Assembly: GCF_030463565.1 (NCBI RefSeq) | Contig: NC_134661.1 | Span: 8,270,542-8,334,541 of the forward strand | DNA from: Pelecanus crispus | Lineage: Eukaryota > Chordata > Aves > Pelecaniformes > Pelecanidae | Direction: 5' to 3' | Length of the DNA: 64,000 nt | In this document: positions 23,801-36,340 of the stretch, piece after piece | Numbering within the stretch: the stretch's first letter is position 1 | Layout of the letters: each line of letters begins with the position of its first letter | Position numbers and translations under genes: made by a program | The notes under the pieces: model-generated | What the model saw: the letters and a program-made list of their open reading frames with translations, nothing else | The model's database searches: none | Told to the model about the DNA's origin: nothing

Positions 23801-26486
23801 TCAGGCACTGTTTGTTCCCCAGCGTGCCCACGAGTGCCATCGGGACTCTGCGTTTCGGTACTCTGGGACGTCCCCTCGCCTTCATTCTCTCCGGGTATCT
23901 CCACAAGCAGGCCTGACTGACGTGCCAGGCGCCGCTCGGGAAGTAAAAATCAACACCAGTAAAGGCGATCGTAGAATAGTCCTAACAACGCTGGCATTCA
24001 CGTGGTTTGGGTTTTTTTTTTCTCCCCCCGCCCTTTCCCGGTTGCTGTGCTTTCTAGGCGTTCGTCTCAAGTACCAAGACATTGTGCAAGCCTCATTTAT
24101 ACACCTTGTACGTACGTGATCCCAGAGAGCATCACATTCCTCTCTGTTTAAGGAGAGGCATCTCCTCCCCAGCACAGAGCAGTAGGTATAAACAAATAGA
24201 AATACTCCGGATCCCGGCTTATCAAGTGTTTATCAAGGTTTCTATAAATCAGGAAAGTTCCTTCTTCCTTTTTTTTAACAGTTAAATGTCAAATCTGCTC
24301 CAAGTGTTCTCAGTGATTTATTTCCATCTGGCTAGGCTATATATTTCCACGACTGTGCTGCAAAAATCTACTTGACAGATCCAAGTGGTGGTTAAAAAAT
24401 TCATTATGTGGCTGCATTTTCATCTATATTCTAATTGCTTCTCTTTCCTTAGCCAATTAAAAATAAGTAGCTCCTCAGGAGCAGCGATAACGCGTGCTAC
24501 TGTCTTCAATTCGCTCGTGAACCGAAGCCGAGCTTGAGTCCTCCACTGGAGAAGGGGAAAAGCACCCATCGTGGTAAATTAATATTAATTTTCCAAACTC
24601 TTGCTAATCCTTCCTGGGGAGAGTGAGATGCCGAAGGGGGGAAGGAGGGGAGGGGTTACGGGTGTCTTAAAACTTCAGCCCTTAATTGAAAACTAACTTG
24701 AATTTCAATTCGTAATCAGGGATTGGAAAATCCATATTCGCTTTCTTGCTGCCGGCAAGGAGGAAGCTTTCTTCGGTGGCTGAAAGAACTGAAAATAATC
24801 TCTCGCTGCAAAAGTTAAGCTTTCGGTGACAGAAGACACAAAAGCTTACAGCGCTGAGGGGACAGGCAAAACCAACATTCCAACGCTTGCAGTAAATAGG
24901 CCTGTTCATTCTGCTACTACCTACGTTTGTGGCGATAAATTTGCGTTTTGGCGGCTCTGGACTATTCTACACTGATTCTGCGCCTGCTCTTAGTCGGGGC
25001 TTCAAGCCACGTCCTCCCCTGCTCCGTTGGAATTATCCTTTGAATTATTTTATGCAACACGGAACGGGCTTCAGCGGGAGGAGGTGTCAGAGGAATCCAC
25101 ACAACCGGGCCTACAGCCGGGGCTCCTGCAGAGGCAGGCCACGGCCGCCAGCTCAGCGAGCAGACCGGGGAGCCGGACCCGGCTTCTTAACCTGACGCCG
25201 AGAGGCACGAGGCTGAGCCGCCGCCTCTGACGACAGGAACCGCGTCTGAGCGACAGATCCTGTTCCCAGGCCCGCCGCCGCCGGTCTCGCCCTGCCTGCA
25301 GCTCTCCCGGGAGCTTTCGCTCCGGCCGTCTCAGGGGACCGCTCGCTAGCTGTTGGCTTTTGCCGATGCTTCTGGCTCTCAGGTTTGAATAGCGCCGGGA
25401 GCTGCCTTCTAACTTATCAAAAACCAGGCTAGAAAGCGCAGGCCGCTTCAGGGCAATCCTGCGGCTGAGCTGCGGGATGAAGGCTAAAGATCCAGGAATG
25501 CGATTCGCAGCTGTGCCACGGGTGACTCGTGAGACCTCGGGCAAAACGTTCCGCATCAGCTCCTCGGTACAGAATAAGGACGACGCTTAACCATCTCCCA
25601 TTCTGCATCATCTCCTCTGTTTGACTGCAAACTGCTCAGCAGAGGAGTGGTCCCTTTCTGGGTGACTGTACTGCAGCTAATAATGCTGAATTATACCTTG
25701 TGCTTGTCGTAATGCCGAATTATACCTTGTGCTTGTCGTAATGCCAAATTATACCTTGTGCTTGTTGCTGCAAAGAAAGAGAAAGCGTAGCGTGACTGCT
25801 CGAGGAGCGTTACCTTCCCGTGATGTTCCTTGCACCACTCGGACATGCTATCCAGCAGCTCGTCGGGCTGGTTAATGATCAGGTTAGGGCCCTGTGGGGG
25901 AGAGAAAGGCAGGCAATCGCAGAAGGTTCAGCATCGTGCCGTCATTCCCACGCTTTCGGCCTCGCGAGGTAAGCCCGCGATCCGAGGGGGTCGGAGGAGT
26001 CGCGAGGTAACGTCGGCGTCCCCACGCTCTCGCCCGGGCCCTCGGCGCCCGTTTCGGAGCAGCAGGTGCCGACAGCCCCCGAGCAGGGGCCACCCCGGAG
26101 CGGCGAGGGCCGGTGGCCCGGGGGTTGTTTCTCCCCGGTGCTCTTGGAAGGGGAAGGGGAGCGCCGGGAGCGCCGGCCCGGCGGCTGCTCCTCACCTCGG
26201 CCAGGACGTTGAGGTCGGAGTCGGTGATGAGGCAGGCCATCTCCAGGATCTGGTCCTTCTCCACGTCCAGGCCCGTCATCTGCCAGAGAGCGGAGCGGCA
26301 CCGTCAGCGCGGCCGCGGCCCCCGCCCCGCCGCCCGCCGCCCGCCTCCCCTCACCTCCAGATCCACCCAGACCATCCGCTGGCCCATGCCGCCGCCGGCC
26401 ATGGCCGCCGCCCGCCGCCGGCCCCGCCACCGCCGCCCGCCGCAGCTCCGCAGGCGAGCCAGGCCAGCGCGGCTGCCGCCCAGCAT
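20827..26486 (-). CDS. REXO2: REXO2, DEDDh 3'-5' oligoribonuclease (7 coding exons, 232 aa)
   Basis: Coding exons in transcript order: 26,486-26,355; 26,279-26,196; 25,891-25,814; 23,710-23,599; 22,823-22,715; 22,394-22,341; 20,956-20,827. All junctions are GT-AG and phases close, giving 699 nt. REXO2 degrades 2-5 nt RNAs and dinucleotides in mitochondria and cytosol. The DEDDh catalytic set is intact: D42 and E44 (VWVDLE), D142 (NSVHADKK), H189 and D194 (SHRALDD). Other hallmarks are [36 protein letters not shown] and [16 protein letters not shown]. The Arg-rich first 28 residues look like a mitochondrial presequence. M29, in a strong GCGGCCATGG context, could start a shorter cytosolic or nuclear form. 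Length is close to human (237 aa). The gene is intact and lies just downstream of RBM7 on the same strand. Confidence 0.97.
25681..25767. repeat. 29-bp tandem repeat, three copies
   Basis: Three adjacent 29-bp units (25,681-25,709, 25,710-25,738, 25,739-25,767) with the core AATTATACCTTGTGCTTGT differ at only a few bases. They sit in REXO2 intron 3, close to the donor of exon 3. This is a recent local expansion with no evident function. Confidence 0.9.
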
Positions 26487-26516
26487 CGCCGCCGGGCCGC
26501 AAAGCGCCGCCGCCGG

Positions 26517-26663
26517 ACTACAACTCCCGGCAGCCCCCGCGGCGCCGCCCCCCCGGCGGGCGCAGGCGGCGGGCGCGGGGGGGTGCTGGGAGATGTAGTG
26601 CCGGGGCGCGAGTACGCTGGGAGCTGTAGTCCCGGCGCCGCGGGGGCTGCTGGGAGCTGTAGT
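26517..26663. promoter_or_regulatory. REXO2: REXO2 promoter with four ZNF143/THAP11-like motifs
   Basis: Just upstream of the REXO2 start, one plus-strand site (ACTACAACTCCCGGCAGCC, 26,517-26,535) and three minus-strand sites (26,582-26,599 ACTACATCTCCCAGCACC; 26,612-26,630 ACTACAGCTCCCAGCGTAC; 26,643-26,663 starting ACTACAGCTCCCAGCAGC) match the ACTACAA-TCCCAGCA element. ZNF143 and THAP11/HCFC1 bind this at housekeeping and mitochondrial gene promoters. The surrounding CpG-rich, TATA-less sequence (about 25.95-26.75 kb) fits a housekeeping promoter. Binding is inferred from the motif. Confidence 0.7.
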
Positions 26664-26811
26664 CCCGCGGCGGGAGACCGGGAATTTGGCTCTGCCGAGC
26701 CCGGATAAACCGGGAGAGATCCAGCGGGATGCTCCGGTCCCCGGGCGGCTCCACTTACGCACAACCAGCTTTCCTCCCACCGGTTTAAACGAGCGCAGTT
26801 GACCCGCGGGT

Positions 26812-26817
26812 TTTTAA
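26812..26817 (-). terminator. RBM7: RBM7 polyadenylation signal (weak candidate)
   Basis: ATTAAA on the minus strand about 470 bp past the RBM7 stop and about 150 bp before the REXO2 promoter motifs. I saw no canonical AATAAA between the two genes on this strand, so RBM7 may use this variant or another signal. Confidence 0.25.
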
Positions 26818-27288
26818 TTTTTTTTTTTTTTCCTTTATCCAGGGAGACTTTTAACGCTCTTCTCCGAGACGAGCCGTATCCAAGCATTCCGTATCAAAAA
26901 GACGCTGCGTGTGAAACGCTCAGGGTGCCAGAACGCACCCGTCCCGCCTCGCTTATAACGGCTGCACCTCCGCGTCCGACGCAGGTGGCCCCCTCCACCC
27001 CGCCATGAAAACACAAAGGGCTGCCACCCCGCAACGCAAGCAAACAGCGATGATTTCTCTGAAACTGTGGTGCGTCGCCTGGTTTTTTTCCTCCCCTCTC
27101 CCTGCGAAAAGCCCCGAGATTAAGGCATAGAAAACTGAGAGGCTAGTTCTGGAGGACTATGCTACTAGTGGTTTTACAAACATTAAAAGGTAACGTTGGT
27201 GGGTTGTTTTTTTTTTTTTTACATATACTCGGTAAGAAACGGATCGAGCTTTTGTTGCCGGTGAGTTCTTTAAAGCCCAGAGCAGGCG

Positions 27289-30200
27289 TTAATGCCGCGA
27301 CGGGTGCCACTTGGCCTCTCTGTAGCTCTCCCTCCGGTAGTCGTAGTCGTGGCTCCAGCCGTCCCGGTGCCGGTCCTCGTAGGCTGGTTCCTCCCTGCCC
27401 GCCCTGTAGTGATGCTCGGCGCCGGCGTCGTGCCCCCTCTCGTCAAAGCCGTACTCCTCCCTCTTGCCCCTGCAGAAGTCGGGCCCCCGCTCCCCAAAAC
27501 GCTGCTCGCGGCCGAAGTGCCTGCTGTCCGGGTGGTAGGGGTGGGCGCTCAGCCGGCCCTTGCGCAGCGCCGGCACCTCCGGGCGCCGCAGCATTTGGGA
27601 GGCCGGCGAGGGGTGGAAGGCGTGAGGAGCCGGCTGGTAGCCGGGCAGGGCGAAGCCGGGCTGCTCGTACTTCCCCCCAAACTGGGGCTGCTGCCACATG
27701 GCGCCGTGCATCTGGAAAGAGAAGAGGAAAAGGAAAAGGCTCAGTGGATTCGCCGCGCTCACTCCCCGGCAGAGCGCTCGAACACAGGGGCCTGAGAAAT
27801 GCTAACTCCCAGCCACGCGTTAACCACGCTGTAAACGCAGAGGAAAAGCGGAAGTTTTTGATTCATAAATGAGACAAAGCGTGAACTTATGCAATAGCTA
27901 CTACCGCTTGCTTCGTCTCTAGCTAAACTAAAGCTCAAATCCCTCCCCGACATTAACCACCGCGGCAGTAGGCGTGCATTCCTGCACCCTCTCACAATCG
28001 TCGCAGGAAACAAGCACTCGGAATTAGAGACAACTCCATCATGTGCTGTCCGTCAGCCGTGGGCGACTGCAGGCTCGGACGCTATCAGCGCAAGCGAACA
28101 GCATACCACCGCTTGTCTCTGAAGGTTTTCAGCAGATGGCAGAGACCTCTGCACCGACGAGAATCCCGCCGCTACCGTGCTGTCAGAACTCCTGTCATAT
28201 CTGCCGGGAGGAAAAAAAAAATGAGGAATTTTAGCCTTAAACACGAGGCTACAGCCGTCCAAGGGGCGTTTGCGTCCTTGTCGCCTTAGAAACAAAACAG
28301 CCCTCTGAGCATCAGCCTGAACTCGCTACCGTGGGCAGAAACGGGCGCGGATGCGCTTGCCCTGTGCGTTCGGCACTGCTCTCCCCACCTCACCGGATCT
28401 TTTCCGTGCCGGTGCGAAAACACAACGCTGTTTTTAACACGTTAAGATTTCAGGCACCCAGAACACAGGGCGCTATGAACGCAAGCGCTCACTCCGCAGG
28501 GAAGAAAGGCCAGATCGCGCTCAGAAAGACAGGCGGGAATACAGCAAACCATGCAAACGCCGCTTTCCACTTGAAACTACCCGCACGGCACCCACGGCGC
28601 GTGCCGGCAGGACGCGTACCTGCTGCAGCTTGACGCCGGATGCGGCGCGCCGGATGGGCTGGCGTTGGCAGCTCCATGCGGGGAACAAGACGGGTTGCCA
28701 TCCTGAGATGCGTGACTGCTCCCTGAAGAGAAACAAACGTTTCATGACACCGACAAACACAAGTTAGAGGAAAGCCAAGTATGAAGCGAACTTGCAAGGC
28801 GCTAACGGTTTCCACTTGCTTAATTAGCTCTTGGGTTTTGCCAGTGACCCGCAAAAGCACACGATCCAGGCTCCAAAATTAAGACACTGCAACTGTCTTA
28901 ATACCCACTGGCAAAGATGCGATTGGGCAGTGGTATTCCGGCCAGCGTGCCTCATTTAACAAACATGGGGTGCAACTTTTACCACTCGTGTGATAATTTA
29001 GAACAGCTTTCAAGGGCACAGAACAAATAATCCAAAAACCACCTCACCAAAACCAAACAGAAGACTGAGCTCCAGGATTACGCTTGGCCATAACTGACAG
29101 AAAGGTCCCCTGCTAAGGTACAGGGACAAAAGCAGACACCTGCTCGACGCCCTCGTCCTACGGAATCAGCAGCCCTTAGGCGAGCGACCATTTGGCGAGC
29201 AGCGCGTGCGATGGAACCGGTTAAATATAAATCTGTCAGAGGTTGGGAGGGGGAAGCTGACGGCAGTTCTGCTTTCTCTCTAGTAACCGGGTTATTTAAC
29301 GTTTCTTTTTGCAGGTACCTGATCGGAACTGAATTTTGATGGGCCTTCCATAGAGTTTGATCCCGTTAAGCAGGCTCAAACCGTACGGGACGGATTCTTC
29401 ATGTTTGAAATTCACAAACGCAAACTGCTTGGGCCTGCCGTCTCGATCCTTGGGGATTTTAACCTTAATTACTGGACCTGCCTGCGAATCAAGAAACAGA
29501 AGGCGTTAAATAAAAGCAGAGCGGGGTTTTAAGTCTGCTGAAAACAAATAAAAAAAAAAATAAAAAGGGGCGCAGGGGGGATATAAACCTAAACCAACCA
29601 AGGACGCAGAGAAAGCTCGCAAGCGTTCTGCCACTACGCATGGGGATGTTCAGGCGGTGTTTTGGGGGCAGGAGCACCCCAGGGTGCAGGGAGGTCAGGG
29701 GGTAAGGGGGGGATATTGCCAGTTTGGGGGGGGATTGCAGGTTTTTTTGGGGGGTTATTGCCAGTTTTGGGGGGTTATTGTCAGTTTGCAGGGGGGTGAC
29801 AACCAGTTTAGAGGGGGGCATTGCTGTTTTGGGCAGGGTGGTGCCAGTCTGGGGGGGGTACTGCCAGGTTTGGGGGGGTACTGCCAGGTTTGGGGGTGGT
29901 ATTGCCAGTTTTTTGGGGGGTATTGCAGTTTTGGGGGGGGCACCGTCAGTTTGCAGGGGGATGGCCACCAGTTTAGGGGGGAGTATTGCCATTTTGGGCA
30001 GGGTGGTGCCAGTTTGGGGGGTACTGCAGTTTTGGGGGGGTATTGCCAGGTTTGGGGGTGGTATTGCGAGTTTTTGGGGGGTATTGCAGTTTTGGGGGGG
30101 GTACTGTCAGTTTGCAGGGGGGTAGCCACCAGTTTGGGGGGGGTATTGCCGTTTTGGGCAGGGTGGTGCCAGTTTGGGGGGTACTGCAGTTTTGGGGGGG

Positions 30201-30777
30201 TATTGCCAGGTTTGGGGGGCATATTGCAGTTTTGGGGGGGGTATTGTCAGTTTGCAGAGGGGTGGCCACCAGTTTGGGGGGGGGTATTGCCGTTTTGGGC
30301 AGGGTGGTGCCAGTTTGGGGGGTACTGCAGTTTGGGGGGGGTATTGCCAGGTTTGGGGGGCGTATTGTCAGTTTGTGTGGGGGTGGCCGGCAGTTTGGGG
30401 GTGGTATTGCCAGGTTTTGGGGAGGGTATCGCCAGTTTTGGGGGGGGACGTGGGGTGTACGCAGGGCCGGTGGGGTGGCCGGGGGGGTTACACGGCGCGG
30501 AGCGGTTGGCGCGGGCTGTCTCTGGGGCTGGACGCAGGGAGCACGGGGGGCGCGAAGAGGGGGCGCTGGGAAGCGTGTCCCCCGGCGGCCGCCGTACCCT
30601 CGGCCCGGCCCGCCCCGCCATGGCGGCCGCGGCCTGCCGGTACAAAGCGCGGGCGGGCGGGGCGGCGGCTGCGGCCGGTACCTGGTGGAACAGCTCGAAG
30701 ATGAGCTCCTCGGTGACCTTGGGGTCCAGGTTCCCCACAAAAAGCGTCCGGTCCGCCTCGGCCGCCGCCGCCCCCAT
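27289..30777 (-). CDS. RBM7: RBM7, RRM protein of the nuclear exosome targeting complex (5 coding exons, 292 aa)
   Basis: Coding exons: 30,777-30,682; 29,481-29,319; 28,722-28,620; 28,200-28,107; 27,711-27,289. All are GT-AG and in frame. The protein starts MGAAAAEADRTLFVGNL as in human RBM7. One RRM spans about residues 8-87, with RNP2 TLFVGNL (11-17) and RNP1 KQFAFVNF (50-57). RBM7 joins ZCCHC8 and the helicase MTR4 in the NEXT complex, which delivers promoter-upstream and other short-lived nuclear RNAs to the exosome. Exon 3 is poorly conserved and Ser/Pro/Ala-rich. Exon 4 keeps QRSLPSAENLQRQAV, matching a human segment phosphorylated under stress. The C-terminus is rich in charged and aromatic residues and ends in WSHDYDYRRES..SRH, as in human. 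It is about 26 residues longer than human (266 aa). Gene is intact. Confidence 0.96.
29690..30455. repeat. G-rich minisatellite array in RBM7 intron 1
   Basis: About 760 bp built from variants of GGGGGGTATTGCCAGTTT and GGGGGTACTGCAGTTTT, with runs of 5-9 G every 20-25 bp. A longer repeating block is marked by GGGCAGGGTGGTGCCAGT at 29,831, 29,996, 30,156 and 30,297, giving higher-order periods of 165, 160 and 141 bp. G-runs lie on the plus strand, so the RBM7 pre-mRNA carries the C-rich complement. Long open frames across the array reflect the absence of stops in the repeat, not coding. Confidence 0.95.
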
Positions 30778-31110
30778 CGCCGCGGCCGGGCAGCCCGCGC
30801 TCCCCGGCGCCGCTGCACGCCACTGCGCAGGCGCGGCCGACGTGACGCCGCTGCGTCGGCGTGCGCGCCCCGCCCCTTCCGGTGAGCCGCTTCCGGGAAG
30901 GACGCGGAGGGGGGCGCGGCATGGCGGGGCGGAGGCGGCGGCGTTGGGCGGGGGGAGCTGCGCCCCGGGGCCGGCGGGGCTCCGGTCGTCCCGCCCGCGC
31001 CTCCAGTCAGGAGAAACTGCGGGAAACTGTGGGCTCGGGGGGTTCCGCGCCTGCGGCGGGGGGCAGCGGCCTGCGAGGCGCCGTCCTCCCGCTGCCCCGC
31101 TCCCTGCAGG
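30778..31110. promoter_or_regulatory. RBM7: RBM7 CpG-island promoter
   Basis: The GC- and CpG-rich sequence around and upstream of the RBM7 start has two ETS-like CTTCCGG cores (about 30,876-30,897) and a GACGTGACGCCG CRE-like site at about 30,839. No TATA box is visible. In mammals a head-to-head gene (C11orf71) shares this promoter. I found no open frame on the plus strand that resembles it. Confidence 0.6.
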
Positions 31111-31391
31111 CCTGTTCCGGTTCAGGAGCAGCCATTAAGCTCCGTTTATCCCGGCCGGCGGGTGGAGGGCGGCGTGGCTGGGGGTGCCTCGCCCGGCCGG
31201 CCAAGGCTTTTCCTCGTTTTCTGTTGTTACTTCCACGTCGCTGTGGGCGGCCCTCAAATAAACCGAGCGGTTCCCATCGAAAGCTCCCTATTAAAAATGC
31301 AATTTAAAAAAAAAAAAAAAAACAAGCTCTAAATTGGTTTTTTGCAGCTAGGAAAGCCTGCAGAGGTTGCTGGAGGGCTGCGCAAGCGTCG

Positions 31392-31525
31392 CGGGAATAG
31401 AATCATCGAATCATTTAGGTTGGAAAAGAGCTTTAAGATCATCCAGTCCAACCATTAACCTAACACTGCCAAGGCCACCGCTAAACGAATTAAGGGGAGA
31501 GGAGCAATTTCATGTTTCCTGAAGC
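31392..31525 (-). repeat. CR1 LINE 3' terminal fragment
   Basis: On the minus strand the order is GGAAACATGAAATT (spacer), CTCTCCCCTTAATTCGTTTAG, the tail GGTTAATGGTTGGACTGGAT and the terminal ATGATTCGATGATTCT. It matches the second half of the 63.7-kb copy closely, including the spacer, so it is the same double-tail CR1 subfamily. Confidence 0.88.
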
Positions 31526-31529
31526 TGTG

Positions 31530-34490
31530 GCTGCCCTGCCTTTGGGCTCCTAACCTTTTTCTCTCTTACAAGGCACTGCTCCAGGAGCCCAGCTGCAGCC
31601 GTAGGGCTGGATGCCACCTCGCCGTGAGCGCAGTTAGCCGCGCTGACGCCAGGCCTCCTGAGCAGCGCATAGCCCTCGTTCTGTGTCGTAAACGCACGAG
31701 GGGGAGAAGAAGCGTAGGTGAAGCCACCCAGAGAACGGCGCGTTTCACGCCGCCGATTGGTTTTATTGCCCTGACGCTGTTTGATGGCCGCCTCCCGCAG
31801 CCACGCTCACCGGGGCGGGCTGCTTGGCGCTCCTCCGTTAAACTTGAACGTGAAGGGGGCTCTTCCGGGCTCGCCCAGAGCGCTGGACAGTCGACTTCCC
31901 GGCGACTTGATTTCCCCCGAGTGTTTTGCAAAGCAGCTCCCCTGCCCCCGTCATTTGATCGAGCGCAGTTCTTCCCGGCGCCTGTAATCCCCTGGATGTT
32001 TTAGAAAGCGCCGGATGTGAAACGGGGGTATTTTCCATCTGGAAAAATTTTGAAAGGGGAAGTTGAACCTTCATTTTTCATTAGATTCCAATGCGTTATG
32101 GCAGATCCTATTTTCTTGTTAATTAGGCGCTGTTCATTTTCTTCACTTCATTACTTACTACTGCACCTAGAATTTATATTCATTTGGTTTAATCGTGTTC
32201 GCCTGGTTAAATTCTAAACAGTTACTCATTCAGAAAGGAAATTATTACCTCGCTCTGCCAGGACTTCCACTTTGCCTTAATTTCCCTGGAGCCTCGTTTA
32301 CTTTCCTCCGCTTTCCTTTTTTTCCCCTTACTGGGTCCCCTCGGGCTTGGCTGGGAGCCCGCGCGGCATTTGTACCGTCACCGGCTCGCTCCACGTGCAC
32401 CGGGCGCCTTCCAGCGTGTGCGGAGGGCCGCACGCTGCCGCGTTCCGCCAGACCCACGGAGGTGCTGACGGGCTCGGGCGTTGCCTGTCGCAGCCTCGCA
32501 ACGGCCCAGAGCTGAAAAAACTCCCGACAAGAAAGGGGGAAGCTCGCTCAGGATTGTCACAGATCTTGTAAAAATCTGTTGGGGGGGGGGTCCCCTTTTT
32601 CTGTTACTATTTTATGCCCTCTTTGCTATTCAAAGCAGCAAACTGGAAAAACAGGAGGATTTTTGCTTTGGGCGGGGGGGTGAAATGTGTTCTTTAGCTG
32701 CCTATTTTCACTCTTAATATGCAAGCGCTCTTAAATACTGCAGAAACTTCAACTGATTCTGCTCACCTATTCCTAAAGCTTTAGGAGAGGCTCTTGGTGT
32801 TTTACTTTTTCCTCTCCCACTTCCTTGCTTCCCATAGCCTGGTGTAGCTCTTCAAGACGGTGACAGCTACACAAAAAATATTCACGCAAAACCACTGGAA
32901 GCAAAACAAGCAACTAGTCCTCCTCGGAACACCGCCCGGCCTCTTCGCCGGGAAAGGCTCCCGATGATGCCTGGCAGGTTGCGACAGAAGGGTAATTGCA
33001 GCTACAAACTCCTCCGCGAAGGGGATCGTTGCGCTTTTTAAACGGCCCGTAAAAAATCCCCAGCGATGCCAATGTTCGAATAGTTAAACAGCGATTAAAG
33101 ACACCAGCGCTACGAGACCCGGGCACGTTATTTCCAGAGAACGTGTTAGCAGCTGCTGAATTCCTGCCTTTACAGCGCCGCGCTGGCAGGCGCAGGGGGC
33201 TTTCTGGAAACGGTGGCGTTATATTCAGCGTTAACGAGCGAGCGGCGGAGGTCCGGAGCTGCCTCCGAGCATCCTCTGGTTTTCGGCTCCATTTCTCGGA
33301 GCTGGGCAACGAGGCCACTGCCGGCGGTGCTGAAAACCCCTGCCGCTACAGCCCTAAAAACTTCAGTGGGTTTGTTTTTTTTTTTTTTTTTTTTTATTAG
33401 ATTCTTACCAAGAAACTAAAAAGCGACCGGACAGAGAGCGGGATGAACCCCTCCGGTTCCTACCTGGGCTCGCTGGGTGCTGCGGAGCTTGTGTGGTACT
33501 TGAGCACCGTGATTCATTTCAACCTTTCAGCTCCTTCCTGGGCTGGATCACTCTTGCTTTATGCCAGCCTCTTCCATCAGAGGAAACGAGATTCGCGACA
33601 GGACTCTATCCGTGTGTATCCAGCGAGAAAATTTCCTCTTGCCCCATTTCCCTTTACCAAAACCAAACTACCCTGGAAGACACTTGGTATGGGCAAGGGA
33701 GGAGGAGCTTCAGCCACAAATCCCACACGTTCACTCTAAAAAAAAAAACACTGAGAATTGAGGCTTGTTGGCTGTGCTAATGTTAATTATTAATAAAAAT
33801 GCCTAGGCTCGAGTATCTCTAAAGCCAATCTCCAGTATGTCACAGGTCCGGCTGTCCATAATCGTCGGAGAACAAGCGAGTATGGCCAGCGGCGCGTTGA
33901 GCCGGAGGAGGTTGCTTTGGGGAGAGTACCAATTCCATCTGCCACCCCTTTCTGCCCCGCTCCCGTGTCCGTGCCGGCACCTGGCGGGTACGTATTGCTG
34001 GGGAGGGCGGGCTGCAACGTTTTGTTAAGAGATTTTTAGATTTTTACAGCTTTACCGAAGGGACCGGCAGGTACGCTTGGTGCTGTGAGTGCTGGGGATT
34101 GTCTGGGCAGGGCGTGCTGCTCCCCTTGACAGCATCCTTTTTCTCCCCCAACTTTTCAGGCAGAGCACGCAGAATTTGTCCAGAAACGGGTCTGGGTTTG
34201 GACAACCCCGCTGCCCTTGCAGCTAAACTTTTTTCCCATAGGAATGGATTTTGGTCTCAAAGCAGCACATTATGGCTGTTGTGTGGGACAGAAAAAGGGA
34301 AGCTTCTCGGAAGCCCTGCTCTGACCCCGGAGGATGGCAGGGGAGGGGCTTGGGTGCGATTCCTGTTTCTGGGCTGGGGCGAGCCGGGGCGTCACCCCCA
34401 GCCTGGGCTGCTGGCGCGCAGCCGGGGCTTCGCGTGCCGGTGCTGTGCGCGCCGCATAAATCCCAGCCCGCGGACACCGTGAGGACGCTC
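31530..34490. other. intergenic between RBM7 promoter and NNMT 3' end
   Basis: No gene found. The stretch has a G9-type run near 32,581, AT-rich sequence at about 32,040-32,230, and a T19 run near 33,377. It lies upstream of RBM7 and downstream of NNMT. Confidence 0.5.
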
Positions 34491-34495
34491 GCGAC

Positions 34496-34501
34496 TTTAT
34501 T
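34496..34501 (-). terminator. NNMT: NNMT polyadenylation signal
   Basis: AATAAA on the minus strand about 95 bp after the NNMT stop codon gives a short 3' UTR, as is usual for this family. Confidence 0.65.
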
Positions 34502-34595
34502 TGCTTTCAGATAAAGGGGTAAAGGGCTGCGGGTTACATCGGCAGGGCTTTTTGAAACCAGGCGCGCTGCTGTTTTCCTCCCCAGCGCCCACGTG

Positions 34596-36029
<1,434 letters not shown>

Positions 36030-36277
36030 CCTGCCGACAGCGAGCTCTGCTGCTCACTCCTCCCACCGTACGTTGCGCAGCCCGTGTTGCACTTTCGGTT
36101 TTAACCTCCTTCCTGCGCCCTCTGCTCCCCATGCCAGCCTGGCACGCTCCTGCTCGTGACCGGCGTTGTCCCTCGCGCTCCGTTTTTGCACCGAGCTTTA
36201 CTTCTTCCCTAATAACGCGCTATTGACCCCCACCCCCAGCAGCCCCCGAGGCGTACAATCCCCTGCACAAATGACCC

Positions 36278-36340
36278 TAATTAATGGCAATCCCTGGGAT
36301 TACATTACACGTCCCTGGCTTTACAGTAATTGATGGCAAT
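36278..36340. promoter_or_regulatory. duplicated TAAT-type element upstream of NNMT
   Basis: TAATTAATGGCAAT (36,278-36,291) recurs as TAATTGATGGCAAT (36,327-36,340), 49 bp apart and about 250-310 bp upstream of the NNMT start codon. CCCTGGGATTACA and CCCTGGCTTTACA between them add to the echo. The shape suggests a duplicated homeodomain-type or HNF1-like half-site. Function is inferred. Confidence 0.35.

Noticed and set aside
29657-31138. 493-residue open frame on the plus strand through the G-rich array
   Set aside because: The frame exists because the minisatellite has no stop codons. It is low complexity and antisense to RBM7 intron 1 and exon 1.
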